This document shows, piece by piece, positions 8,128 through 14,957 of a stretch of DNA of 19,603 bases. Both the position numbers and the translations under genes were made by a program. How positions within the stretch are numbered: position 1 is the stretch's first letter; every line of letters starts with the position of its first letter. Origin of the DNA: an uncultured Lachnospiraceae bacterium (GTDB lineage Bacteria; Bacillota; Clostridia; Lachnospirales; Lachnospiraceae); contig CAJUDX010000058.1 of the NCBI GenBank assembly GCA_910584785.1, positions 1-19,603 on the forward strand, given 5' to 3'. A model generated the notes under the pieces. That model was not told the DNA's origin. It saw nothing but the letters and a program-made list of their open reading frames with translations, and did no database searches.

Positions 8128-9320
8128 TATTAGAAGAGGCGGTAAAATGCCTGCTATGCCACACCAATGCTATCACAGAAACAGAGCTTATCCCTCTCTT
8201 AACCTCCACGAACCGCATCCTCGCTGCCCCTCTTTTAGCTATGGTCGACCAGCCTCCGTTTCCACGTTCTCCTCTGGATGGTTATGCGGTTCGCGGGCAG
8301 GATACTGAAGGGGCGGGGAAAGATTTTCCTAAACGGCTAAAGGTTATCGGGACAGTTTATGCCGGGGAGGTGTTTACCGGGACGGTAAGGGAAAAGGAAG
8401 CCGTTCGCATTACCACCGGTGCGCCCATTCCAGAGGGTGCAGATACCGTGATTCGTCAGGAAGATACCGATTATGGAAGAGAAGAGGTGAAGATTTATCG
8501 CGGATCTCCTCCTTATGAAAACTATTGCTGTCAGGGCGAGGATTATCGAAAGGGTGATATTCTTTTAGAGAGCGGAATGCGCATGGATGGCATTGGCATT
8601 GCGCTTGCGGCGAGTTTGGGAAAAGAATTGATTGAGGTTTACCGGAAGCCGAAAGTTGCAGTAATCTCCACCGGGGATGAACTGATACAGCCGGGAGCGT
8701 CTTTGCCGCCAGGGAAAATCTATGATGCAAACCGCCATCTGATCAGCGGCAGGCTGATGGATTTTGGACTAATGCCTTTTGCTTCGCTTCATGGGAGAGA
8801 TGATGTCCAAGGGATGGCAGAAATGATTTATAAATTTTTGGGAGAAGCAGATCTTATCGTGACAACAGGCGGGGTATCCGTTGGGGAGAAGGATATTATG
8901 CACCAGGTATTGTCCTTATTGCCGGCAGAAAAACTGTTCTGGCGTGTGGAAGTAAAGCCCGGTACACCGACACTTGCGGCGGTTTTGGGCAATACTCTGC
9001 TGATTTGCCTTTCAGGAAATCCGTTTGCGGCAGCGGCGAATTTTGAACTTCTGGTTCGTCCTGTGCTTGGGAAAATGACCAGAGATAAGCGTTTGGAGGT
9101 AAAGCGGTGCCGGGCAGTGATGGAAAATGATTTTATTAAGCCAAAGGGAACACGGCGTTTTCTGCGCGGCTACACAGAAGATGGAAAGGTATGGGTCAGT
9201 GCCGGAAACCATGCTTCGGGAACACTTATGGCGATGGTCGGGAGTAATTGCCTGATCGAGATTTCAAAAGAACAGGCGGGGGCAGGAAAGGGGGACGAAG
9301 TATGGGTTTATCTGCGCTAG
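8121..9320 (+). CDS. moeA: Molybdopterin molybdenumtransferase MoeA
   Basis: A 399-residue protein, the normal MoeA length, that inserts molybdenum into adenylylated molybdopterin in the cytoplasm. Visible landmarks: SPLDGYAVRG (residues 50-59), TGAPIPEGADTVIRQED (99-115), STGDEL (183-188) and GGVSVGEKD (250-258). The last two belong to the MogA-like domain that binds the molybdopterin adenylate. LSGNPFAAAANFELLVRP and a C-terminal beta-barrel domain IV follow. The start lies inside the mobA stop region with AAAGGGGAG just upstream, so translation is coupled. No moaA-type early-pathway gene is in the window, so molybdopterin itself must come from elsewhere. Confidence 0.95.
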   Translation: MLVLEEAVKCLLCHTNAITETELIPLLTSTNRILAAPLLAMVDQPPFPRSPLDGYAVRGQDTEGAGKDFPKRLKVIGTVYAGEVFTGTVREKEAVRITTGAPIPEGADTVIRQEDTDYGREEVKIYRGSPPYENYCCQGEDYRKGDILLESGMRMDGIGIALAASLGKELIEVYRKPKVAVISTGDELIQPGASLPPGKIYDANRHLISGRLMDFGLMPFASLHGRDDVQGMAEMIYKFLGEADLIVTTGGVSVGEKDIMHQVLSLLPAEKLFWRVEVKPGTPTLAAVLGNTLLICLSGNPFAAAANFELLVRPVLGKMTRDKRLEVKRCRAVMENDFIKPKGTRRFLRGYTEDGKVWVSAGNHASGTLMAMVGSNCLIEISKEQAGAGKGDEVWVYLR

Positions 9321-9772
9321 GATGGGCAGAAAACCGGGAAAGGGCTGTGGTTAAGCAGCCTTTTGTTTTTGCTATAAGCGGGTATAAGAACAGTGGAAAA
9401 ACCACTTTGATCTGCCGGCTGATTCCTGAATTAAAACGACGGGGATATCGGGTTGCCGTAATTAAACATGATGGTCACGACTTTGTCGGCGATGTGCCGG
9501 GAACGGACAGCTTTCGGCACAGAGAGGCGGGAGCCTGCGGGTGTGCGGTGTTTTCAAAAAAGCGGATAATGATTACCCGTGAACTAGAACCGGAGGATAA
9601 ACTGCCGGATGAACAAATGTTGTTTAAAGCTTTTCCATGGGCGGATATTATTCTCCTGGAAGGGCTGAAAAACAGCAGTTATCCGAAGTGTATCTGCCGT
9701 TTTCCCAAGGAGGAGCTTCCGTCAGCAGAGGAACTGGCGGATCGGATCGAGGAAGAGATGAAGCAGCGGTAA
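9302..9772 (+). CDS. mobB: Molybdopterin-guanine dinucleotide biosynthesis adapter MobB
   Basis: A 156-residue P-loop GTP-binding protein that assists MobA. The Walker A motif is GYKNSGKTT (residues 27-35), followed by VIKHDGHD and GTDSFRHREAGA, both signature stretches of MobB, and DIILLEGLKNS near the C-terminus. The ATG at 9302 was chosen over an upstream in-frame ATG at 9248: it follows GGAAAGGGGG, shortens the overlap with moeA from 73 to 19 bases, and removes a low-complexity basic leader. It is the last gene of the operon; no clear intrinsic terminator follows before the phosphate promoter region. Confidence 0.9.
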   Translation: MGLSALGWAENRERAVVKQPFVFAISGYKNSGKTTLICRLIPELKRRGYRVAVIKHDGHDFVGDVPGTDSFRHREAGACGCAVFSKKRIMITRELEPEDKLPDEQMLFKAFPWADIILLEGLKNSSYPKCICRFPKEELPSAEELADRIEEEMKQR

Positions 9773-9795
9773 ACATGGATTCCTGTATACACGAT

Positions 9796-9849
9796 TTTAC
9801 ACAAATTTTACATTCCCATGGTTTTGATTTTACATGATTTTGCTATCCT
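9796..9849 (+). promoter_or_regulatory. Pho-type promoter: three phased TTTACA boxes plus -10 TATCCT
   Basis: TTTACA occurs exactly at 9796-9801, 9807-9812 and 9829-9834, so the starts differ by 11 and 22 bases, one and two helical turns. A -10-like TATCCT lies at 9844-9849, nine bases after the last box, and no good -35 hexamer is present. This is the arrangement known for PhoB/PhoP-activated promoters (11-bp direct repeats replacing the -35 region; Bacillus PhoP boxes are TT-A/T/C-ACA). The downstream gene is a phosphate symporter and a PhoB-like regulator follows. The binding is inferred. Confidence 0.65.
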
Positions 9850-9903
9850 GAATTGGGTAAACTAAAGGTATCTGATGAAGTTTGGTGTGTCTTAGCATGC
9901 TGG

Positions 9904-9945
9904 CACATTCATTTGTCAGGATATGAATGTGTCTGGTTTGACCAG
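9904..9945 (+). promoter_or_regulatory. Two stem-loops in the 5' leader of the phosphate symporter
   Basis: A perfect 9-bp inverted repeat, CACATTCAT (9904-9912) with ATGAATGTG (9923-9931), is followed at once by CTGGT-TTG-ACCAG (9933-9945). Both lie within the leader of about 120 bases between the proposed -10 and the ATG at 9978. No poly-T follows, so these are not terminators. They could stabilise the mRNA or bind a protein; no known riboswitch was recognised. Confidence 0.45.
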
Positions 9946-9977
9946 TACACGAACACTTTTTACAGGAGGGCAGATGT

Positions 9978-11642
9978 ATGGAAGGTCTTGGCGTTTTGTT
10001 TCAGTTTACAGGCGGCCTGGGAATGTTTTTATATGGAATGAACAGTATGGCAGATGGGCTGCAGAAGTCAGCGGGAAGCAGGATGCAGCAGCTTTTGGGG
10101 GTATTGACTTCCAATCGGCTGTTGGGTGTGCTTATTGGTGCGGGAATTACAGCGATTGTGCAGAGTTCGTCGGCAACCACGGTTATGGTGGTAGGTTTTG
10201 TCAATGCGGGAATGATGAATTTGACCCAGGCTGCAGGGATGATTATGGGGGCAAATATCGGGACGACAGTGACAAGCTGGATTGTTTCCATGAGTGAATG
10301 GGGGGAGATGCTAAAGCCTGAATTTTTTGCCCCCCTTTTGGTGGGAATCGGCGCAGGGATTGTTCTGTTTGGCAAGGATGCGAAAAAAAGGCAGATGGGA
10401 GAGATATTAACCGGATTTGGCTTTTTATTTATCGGACTGGATTTTATGTCCTCTTCCATAAAACCCTACCGGGATGCTCCTATCTTTGCCCAGGCATTTT
10501 CCGTGCTGGGAAAGAATCCGTTTCTGGGAATTCTGGCAGGCGCGGCAGTAACCGCAGTGATCCAGAGTTCGTCGGCTTCTGTGGGCATCCTGCAAACCTT
10601 AGCGCTTAATGGGATGGTAAACTGGAAATCAGCGGTATTTATCACCCTGGGACAGAATATCGGCACCTGTGTAACCGCCCTTCTTTCCTGTATGGGCGCA
10701 CACCGGACCGCAAAACGGGCAGCGGTCATCCATCTCTTATTTAACTGTGTGGGAGCGGCGCTGTTCGGCGTGGTGATGTGGGGAATATTTTTCTTCCGAC
10801 CCGCATTTTCTGCTTCACCTATCAACAGTGTGGAAATCTCCGTTTTTCATACTATATTTAATGTAACCAATACCATTATTTTATTTCCCTTTTCTTCGCT
10901 GCTGGTAAAACTTTCCTGTATATTGGTTAAAGACAGGACAGAAACGGAAGATGAAAAAAAGAAAGACTTGGGTCTGGAAGCCGAGATGCAGCGCCGCTTA
11001 GACAGCCGTATCCTGGAAAACCCTGCCTTTGCCATCGAAAATGCAGAGCAGGAGGTGGTACAGATGGGAGAAGTTTCGTTGATGAACCTGCGGATTGCCG
11101 GGGAAGCCTTATTGCAGAATAATACTGCCGAGATGGAAGAGGTGATTGAAAATGAAAAAATGATTAACCGCATGGAACGGATGCTGACGGACTATCTGGT
11201 TAAAATCAATCATCTTTCCCTGAATGAGGCACAGCAGTTAGTGGTAAAAAATCTCTTTTACACAGTCAGCGATATTGAGCGAATTGGCGATCACAGTGAA
11301 AACCTGGCTGAACTAGCCGGAGAAAAAATTCAGAACCAGATTTATTTCTCGCAGAAAGCCAGTGCTGACCTTCGGGAAATGCTCTCTGCCGCGGCTGCCT
11401 CCGTTGAACACGCTCTGAGCGCCAGAAAAGACCATGATATGTCCAAAGTTCGCCTGGTGATTCAAAGCGAAGAGCGGGTAGATAGTCTGGAAGAAGATTT
11501 GCGGGAACAGCACATCGAACGCCTTTCCAACCAGCAGTGCCAGACCGAAAGCGGCGTAATTTTTCTGGATGCTATCAATAACCTGGAACGGGTATCCGAC
11601 CATGCATTAAATATTGCAGGTTATGTGCGGGATGAGGTATAA
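9978..11642 (+). CDS. Na+/phosphate symporter (NptA/PNaS type) with C-terminal PhoU-like domain
   Basis: A 554-residue membrane protein for sodium-coupled phosphate uptake. Two inverted-topology halves each carry the family QSSSA motif, at residues 62-66 (followed by TTVMVVGF) and 196-200 (followed by SVGILQTL); GANIGTTVTS and GQNIGTCVTA follow each. The membrane part ends near residue 315. The remainder is soluble and helical, with ENAEQEVVQMGEVSLMNLR and SDIERIGDHSENLAELA, a PhoU-like module expected to sense or limit phosphate flux. The ATG has AGGAGGG seven bases upstream; an out-of-frame ATG lies at 9974. The phased Pho boxes upstream and the two-component genes downstream support induction on phosphate shortage. 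Confidence 0.92.
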   Translation: MEGLGVLFQFTGGLGMFLYGMNSMADGLQKSAGSRMQQLLGVLTSNRLLGVLIGAGITAIVQSSSATTVMVVGFVNAGMMNLTQAAGMIMGANIGTTVTSWIVSMSEWGEMLKPEFFAPLLVGIGAGIVLFGKDAKKRQMGEILTGFGFLFIGLDFMSSSIKPYRDAPIFAQAFSVLGKNPFLGILAGAAVTAVIQSSSASVGILQTLALNGMVNWKSAVFITLGQNIGTCVTALLSCMGAHRTAKRAAVIHLLFNCVGAALFGVVMWGIFFFRPAFSASPINSVEISVFHTIFNVTNTIILFPFSSLLVKLSCILVKDRTETEDEKKKDLGLEAEMQRRLDSRILENPAFAIENAEQEVVQMGEVSLMNLRIAGEALLQNNTAEMEEVIENEKMINRMERMLTDYLVKINHLSLNEAQQLVVKNLFYTVSDIERIGDHSENLAELAGEKIQNQIYFSQKASADLREMLSAAAASVEHALSARKDHDMSKVRLVIQSEERVDSLEEDLREQHIERLSNQQCQTESGVIFLDAINNLERVSDHALNIAGYVRDEV

Positions 11643-11674
11643 TAGAAGCCGACGGGAATCAGGGGAATTTACCA

Positions 11675-11779
11675 CAGAAGCTCACCGCCGATTAGGCGGT
11701 CTAAGTTCAGGTATTCCAAGTGCGCCCAGCAGATTTTTATTTATGGTGGTACGACCACTTGTGGGCGCATGAAGGTTTA
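11675..11779 (+). repeat. 105-bp structured repeat, copy A1
   Basis: The first of three full-length copies of a 105-bp element (others at 14290-14394 minus, 19495-19599 plus). The copies differ at roughly 8-10 positions. Each contains hairpin ACCGCC-GATTA-GGCGGT and a larger stem TGCGCCCA/TGGGCGCA enclosing GTGGT-ACG-ACCAC, and ends with TGAAGGTTTA facing an imperfect inverted TAAA..TTCA start. In this copy the left end has drifted (CAGAAGCTCA). It lies between the symporter and the response regulator. No protein is encoded in it, so it must be moved or copied by something outside the window. Confidence 0.88.
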
Positions 11780-11782
11780 CCA

Positions 11783-11818
11783 TAAAAGCTCACCGCCGAT
11801 TAGGCGTATGAAGGTTTA
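11783..11818 (+). repeat. 36-bp internally deleted derivative of the repeat, copy A2
   Basis: Keeps the first 24 and last 12 bases of the 105-bp element and lacks exactly the 69 between them. The junction lies at GGCG, which occurs at both deletion borders in the full-length copies. It follows A1 in tandem; the sequence TTTACCA before A1 recurs between A1 and A2. It ends 18 bases before the response-regulator ATG. Confidence 0.85.
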
Positions 11819-11836
11819 GAAGGGAATGGGCAGAAC

Positions 11837-12553
11837 ATGGAAGTCATTTATATTGTTGAGGACGATGAAAATATACGAAATCTACTCTCTGTGGCCCTTA
11901 CTGGTTTTGGCTATCAAACCGAGGCTTTTGAAACCGCAGAGGAAGCCCTTGCTCGTATGGAGGGGGAAGCGCCAGATTTGGCTGTATTTGACTGGATGCT
12001 GCCTGGAATGGATGGAACAGATGCCATTAAAGCCATCCGCAGTAAGGAAAATCAAGAGCTAAGGCAGCTTCCCATTCTTTTACTGACGGCAAAAGATAAA
12101 GAACTGGATAAGGTTGAGGGTTTAGACGGCGGGGCTGATGACTATATGGTCAAACCCTTCGGCATCCTAGAACTCTCCGCCCGAATCCGAAGCCTTCTGC
12201 GCCGAACCAGAAAAGAAGAGAAAAAGGAAAATCAAATCAAAGTCGGAGTAATCCAGGCAGACAAACAGATACGCGAAGTTCTCAGCGACGGCAATGTGGT
12301 TGATTTAACAAAAAAAGAATATGATCTTCTTCTCTGCCTGATGGAAAACCACTCCCGAATCCTGACCAGGGAAGAATTGCTGGACCGGATATGGGGCTAC
12401 AGCTATGAGGGAGAAAGCCGAACTCTGGACATGCACATCCGAACCCTGAGACAAAAACTCGGTGACAGGGGCGGAGCCTGCATTAAAACCATACGGGGCG
12501 TAGGTTATCGGATGCTGGATGCAGAGAAAGCAGCCTGGCAGGACAAAACATAA
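11837..12553 (+). CDS. PhoB/PhoP-like response regulator (OmpR family)
   Basis: A 238-residue transcription factor. The receiver domain (about 1-118) has the acidic pocket E8/D9/D10, the phosphoacceptor Asp52 in AVFDWMLPGMDG, Thr84 and Lys106 (MVKPFG). A winged-helix domain (about 140-230) carries LTKKEYDLLLCLMENH and the OmpR-family recognition region SRTLDMHIRTLRQKLG, ending TIRGVGYRM. Assignment to phosphate control comes from the symporter upstream, the PhoR-like kinase downstream and the phased Pho boxes. An OmpR-family regulator of another stimulus cannot be excluded from the protein alone. The ribosome-binding site is weak (AGAAGGGA about 12 bases upstream), and almost the whole upstream gap is repeat DNA. 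Confidence 0.9.
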   Translation: MEVIYIVEDDENIRNLLSVALTGFGYQTEAFETAEEALARMEGEAPDLAVFDWMLPGMDGTDAIKAIRSKENQELRQLPILLLTAKDKELDKVEGLDGGADDYMVKPFGILELSARIRSLLRRTRKEEKKENQIKVGVIQADKQIREVLSDGNVVDLTKKEYDLLLCLMENHSRILTREELLDRIWGYSYEGESRTLDMHIRTLRQKLGDRGGACIKTIRGVGYRMLDAEKAAWQDKT

Positions 12554-12678
12554 GAAGCCCGCAGATGCAAAAACAGTTCCGATCCAGTTAGGGAAGTGGA
12601 ACGGGATAAAACAGAAAAAACTCGCAGATAGCAGGCAAATAAGAAAAAGGATAACGTGAGGAAGTTGAGGAAAAGATT
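12554..12678 (+). other. Leader between response regulator and kinase
   Basis: A 125-base A-rich gap with no ORF, no terminator-like hairpin and no convincing promoter. It ends in GTTGAGG, a modest ribosome-binding site eight bases before the TTG start of the kinase. The pair is therefore probably cotranscribed, with lower translation of the kinase than of the regulator. Confidence 0.4.
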
Positions 12679-14094
12679 TTGCGGAAAGCCATTTTTATAC
12701 AATTTATTCGTGTGCTTTTGGCGGCATTGCTGTTAAACAGTATTATTTTTTACATTGCCAGCAGCAGCCGGATGCTGAAAACAGCAAGAAAAGACATGCT
12801 CTATACCTTAGAAACCTTGGACTGTATCCTGGATTACCACGGCAGTCTCGACAAGCAAATAAAACAGATGGAAACCATAATTGGAAAAAATCAAAGCCGC
12901 CTCACCCTGATTCTCCCCGACGGAAAAGTAGCTGCCGATACCGGTGTGGATGCTTCAGAAATGGATAACCATCTGGCACGGGAAGAGGTCGTGGAAGCCA
13001 TAAAAACCGGGAAAGGCCATGCTGCCCGCTATTCCCATACCCTGAAAAAAACCATGCTTTATGTTGCCTTCCGCTCCTCGCATCAAGACCTGATTCTTCG
13101 CCTGGGCGTTCCGTTCCTGGGGCTTAGGGAATACATTACCCTTTTACTTCCCGCCGCCTGGTTCAGCTTTGCCATCGCTGTTCTGGTTTCCTTAGGTGCA
13201 ACCGATCGCCTGGTATCCTCTGTAACCAAACCCATCCTCCAGCTCGCCCGTGAGATGAAAAAAGTTCACGGCGGCTTCATGGATTTGGAAATTACCCCAG
13301 GCCCGTACGAGGAAATCAACCTTATCGGCATAACCGCCGCAGAAATGTCCGTCCGACTGAAACAATATGTTGAGCAGCTGGAAAAAGAACGCACCATCCG
13401 CCAGGAATTTTTCAGCAATGCCTCCCACGAACTAAAAACCCCCCTGACCTCCATTCAGGGCTATGCCGAACTCTTAGAACAGGGCAACATTAAAGATGAA
13501 ACCATAAAACAGGACTTTATTTGCCGAATCAGAAAAGAGTCTGTCCATATGACCAGCCTGATTAATGATATTCTGATGATTTCCCGTCTGGAAGCCAATG
13601 AGATTAAGGAATCCCCAGTCGCGGTCGATTTGCAAAAACTCTTTTCTGAAATCCTGATTACCCTGGAACCTCTGGCAAAGGAACTGGAAGTTATCGTTTC
13701 CATAGACTGCCCTCCCATCACCATCGAAGCCATCCCCCAGCAGATGCACCAACTCTGTTTAAACCTTCTCACTAATGCCGTCAAGTATAACCGACCCGGC
13801 GGTAATGTATGGGTAAATATACACAAAACAGGGGAAAAAGTCATCCTCATGGTACAGGACAATGGCGTAGGCATCCCCAAAGAAGCCCAGGAAAGAATCT
13901 TTGAACGTTTCTACCGGGTAGACAAAAGCCGGAGCCGCAAACAAGGCGGAACCGGGCTTGGCCTTTCCATTGTTAAACACATCGTAAATCATGCTCATGG
14001 CAAAATAGAACTATCTTCTGTTCCTGGCAAAGGAAGCTGCTTTACAATAACCTTGCCTGTCTGTGCAGCAGCTCCGGCAGGGCCTATTCCATAA
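12679..14094 (+). CDS. PhoR-like sensor histidine kinase
   Basis: A 471-residue membrane kinase, likely partner of the preceding regulator. Membrane segments at residues about 8-28 and 153-172 flank an extracytoplasmic sensor of about 120 residues. A HAMP-like linker (VTKPILQLAREM) leads to the HisKA domain with His250 in SNASHELKTPLTS. The ATPase has N box LNLLTNAVKYN (361-371), G1 DNGVGIP (394-400), F box RIFERFYRVDKS and G2 GGTGLGLS (423-430). TTG at 12679 is the only usual start codon between the in-frame stop at 12652-12654 and the first membrane segment. The last residues (about PAGPIP) come from a palindromic element at 14073, so the native C-terminus was probably nearer TITLPV. Confidence 0.9.
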   Translation: MRKAIFIQFIRVLLAALLLNSIIFYIASSSRMLKTARKDMLYTLETLDCILDYHGSLDKQIKQMETIIGKNQSRLTLILPDGKVAADTGVDASEMDNHLAREEVVEAIKTGKGHAARYSHTLKKTMLYVAFRSSHQDLILRLGVPFLGLREYITLLLPAAWFSFAIAVLVSLGATDRLVSSVTKPILQLAREMKKVHGGFMDLEITPGPYEEINLIGITAAEMSVRLKQYVEQLEKERTIRQEFFSNASHELKTPLTSIQGYAELLEQGNIKDETIKQDFICRIRKESVHMTSLINDILMISRLEANEIKESPVAVDLQKLFSEILITLEPLAKELEVIVSIDCPPITIEAIPQQMHQLCLNLLTNAVKYNRPGGNVWVNIHKTGEKVILMVQDNGVGIPKEAQERIFERFYRVDKSRSRKQGGTGLGLSIVKHIVNHAHGKIELSSVPGKGSCFTITLPVCAAAPAGPIP

Positions 14095-14271
14095 AGAATC
14101 CCCTAAATAACGCCGACGCTTTGCATTGAGCACTTAACGAGGTTTTTTCTAGTTTAGTGCGAAAGTGGTTCCTCTGAACGAAGTGAAGAGAAACTTCCAT
14201 GGCTGCGTTTAGCGTCCGCTGCGTTCTATGCGGAGCGAAAGCGTGGTGACGTTGGAATAGGCCCTGCCGGA
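14073..14271. repeat. 199-bp palindromic element with perfect 19-bp terminal inverted repeats
   Basis: TCCGGCAGGGCCTATTCCA at 14073-14091 is exactly complementary to 14253-14271. Inside, AACG (14109-14112) pairs with CGTT (14250-14253) and ACGCTTT (14116-14122) with AAAGCGT (14238-14244), continuing the outer stem with bulges. Branch hairpins are GCACTTAACGAG/CTAGTTTAGTGC (14130-14160, two mismatches, T-rich loop) and TCCGC/GCGGA (14215-14234). The left arm overlaps the last six codons of the histidine kinase and abuts its stop. It resembles a small non-autonomous mobile repeat or a large structured RNA. No flanking target duplication is evident and no second copy is in the window. Confidence 0.75.
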
Positions 14272-14289
14272 ACGGACGGACTTAATGCC

Positions 14290-14394
14290 TAAACCTTCAT
14301 GCGCCCACAAGTGGTCGTACCACCATAAATAAATGTCTGCTGGGCGCATTTGGAATACCTGAACTTAAACCGCCTAATCGGCGGTGAATGTTTA
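14290..14394 (-). repeat. 105-bp structured repeat, copy B (inverted)
   Basis: Reverse-complement copy of the 105-bp element. This copy best preserves the terminal inverted repeats: reading on the minus strand, TAAACATTCA at the start and TGAAGGTTTA at the end (9 of 10 complementary). Hairpins ACCGCC/GGCGGT, TGCGCCCA/TGGGCGCA and GTGGT/ACCAC are intact. It begins 18 bases after the palindromic element and ends 56 bases before the psiE stop codon. With copy A1 it brackets the two-component genes in opposite orientation. Together with the palindromic element it fills most of the 356-base gap between the kinase and psiE. Its remainder (14395-14450) holds only a weak AAAAC/GTTTT hairpin at about 14437-14450. 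Confidence 0.88.
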
Positions 14395-14450
14395 TAGTAA
14401 AATAAGCCTTTCGAAAAGTGTACATAACAGCATAATAAAACCGCCGTTTT

Positions 14451-14876
14451 TTACCTTTCATCCATCTCCCCAGCTTTTCGATCCGGGTTTTCCTTATCCA
14501 GCGCTGATACAAATAAAAACTTCCGTATACTAAATAAAACCGCAATAGCGACAATTCCAATCAAAGTTTCAATAATCGGCATATGGTTAATAATCATTTC
14601 CCTGGCAACCGCAAACATCAGTACTTCAACAACAGAATCCAAATCGTGGCGGCAGAGCATTTTTAATAGCTCAATCCCTATAATAACATCAAACAGGGCC
14701 TGAAGAAATTGATTAAATCCTCCATTCTGATACAGAAGAGAAAGTTCGCGGGGAACCGATAAAAGAGTAATGCCAATGGCGAGAATAACAACAAATGCCA
14801 GGAGAATTTCCAGATAATTGGAAATTAAGAAAATGAGTTTTTGGATTTTTACTGCCTTTGAATGGGGGGCCTTCAT
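14451..14876 (-). CDS. psiE: Phosphate-starvation-inducible PsiE-like membrane protein
   Basis: A 141-residue integral membrane protein with about four hydrophobic helices (roughly 19-40, 57-74, 83-97, 101-120) and a charged C-terminal tail. MFAVAREMIINH and ALFDVIIGIELLKML resemble the PsiE family, whose E. coli member is induced by phosphate starvation and whose biochemical role is unknown. The location convergent to a PhoB/PhoR-like pair supports the name. The ATG (complement of 14874-14876) has AAAAGGAGG nine bases upstream and its own promoter. No clear Pho box was found near that promoter, so it may be constitutive or indirectly controlled. The stop is TAA at 14451-14453 (complement). 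Confidence 0.8.
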   Translation of the reverse strand: MKAPHSKAVKIQKLIFLISNYLEILLAFVVILAIGITLLSVPRELSLLYQNGGFNQFLQALFDVIIGIELLKMLCRHDLDSVVEVLMFAVAREMIINHMPIIETLIGIVAIAVLFSIRKFLFVSALDKENPDRKAGEMDER

Positions 14877-14928
14877 GGAATTATTCCTCCTTTTCCATCA
14901 TTAATTTTAACGAAATCTTAATACTGCT

Positions 14929-14957
14929 ATCTTATCGAAAACAAAAAAAGGTGTCAA
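14929..14957 (-). promoter_or_regulatory. Sigma-70-type promoter of psiE
   Basis: On the minus strand a perfect -35 TTGACA (complement of 14952-14957) is separated by exactly 17 bases from -10 TAAGAT (complement of 14929-14934). Transcription would start near 14922, giving a leader of about 45 bases that contains the AAAAGGAGG ribosome-binding site. Confidence 0.7.

Noticed and set aside
9773..9795. Terminator after mobB
   Set aside because: No stem followed by a T-run; the gap goes straight into the Pho-box region.
11675..11818. CRISPR-like tandem repeats
   Set aside because: Only two units of unequal length, no spacers of constant size, and no cas genes; the same unit occurs singly elsewhere.
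14297..14560. Minus-strand frame of 87 codons across repeat B and the psiE end
   Set aside because: Its C-terminal part is translated repeat sequence and it overlaps psiE in another frame, with no ribosome-binding site.
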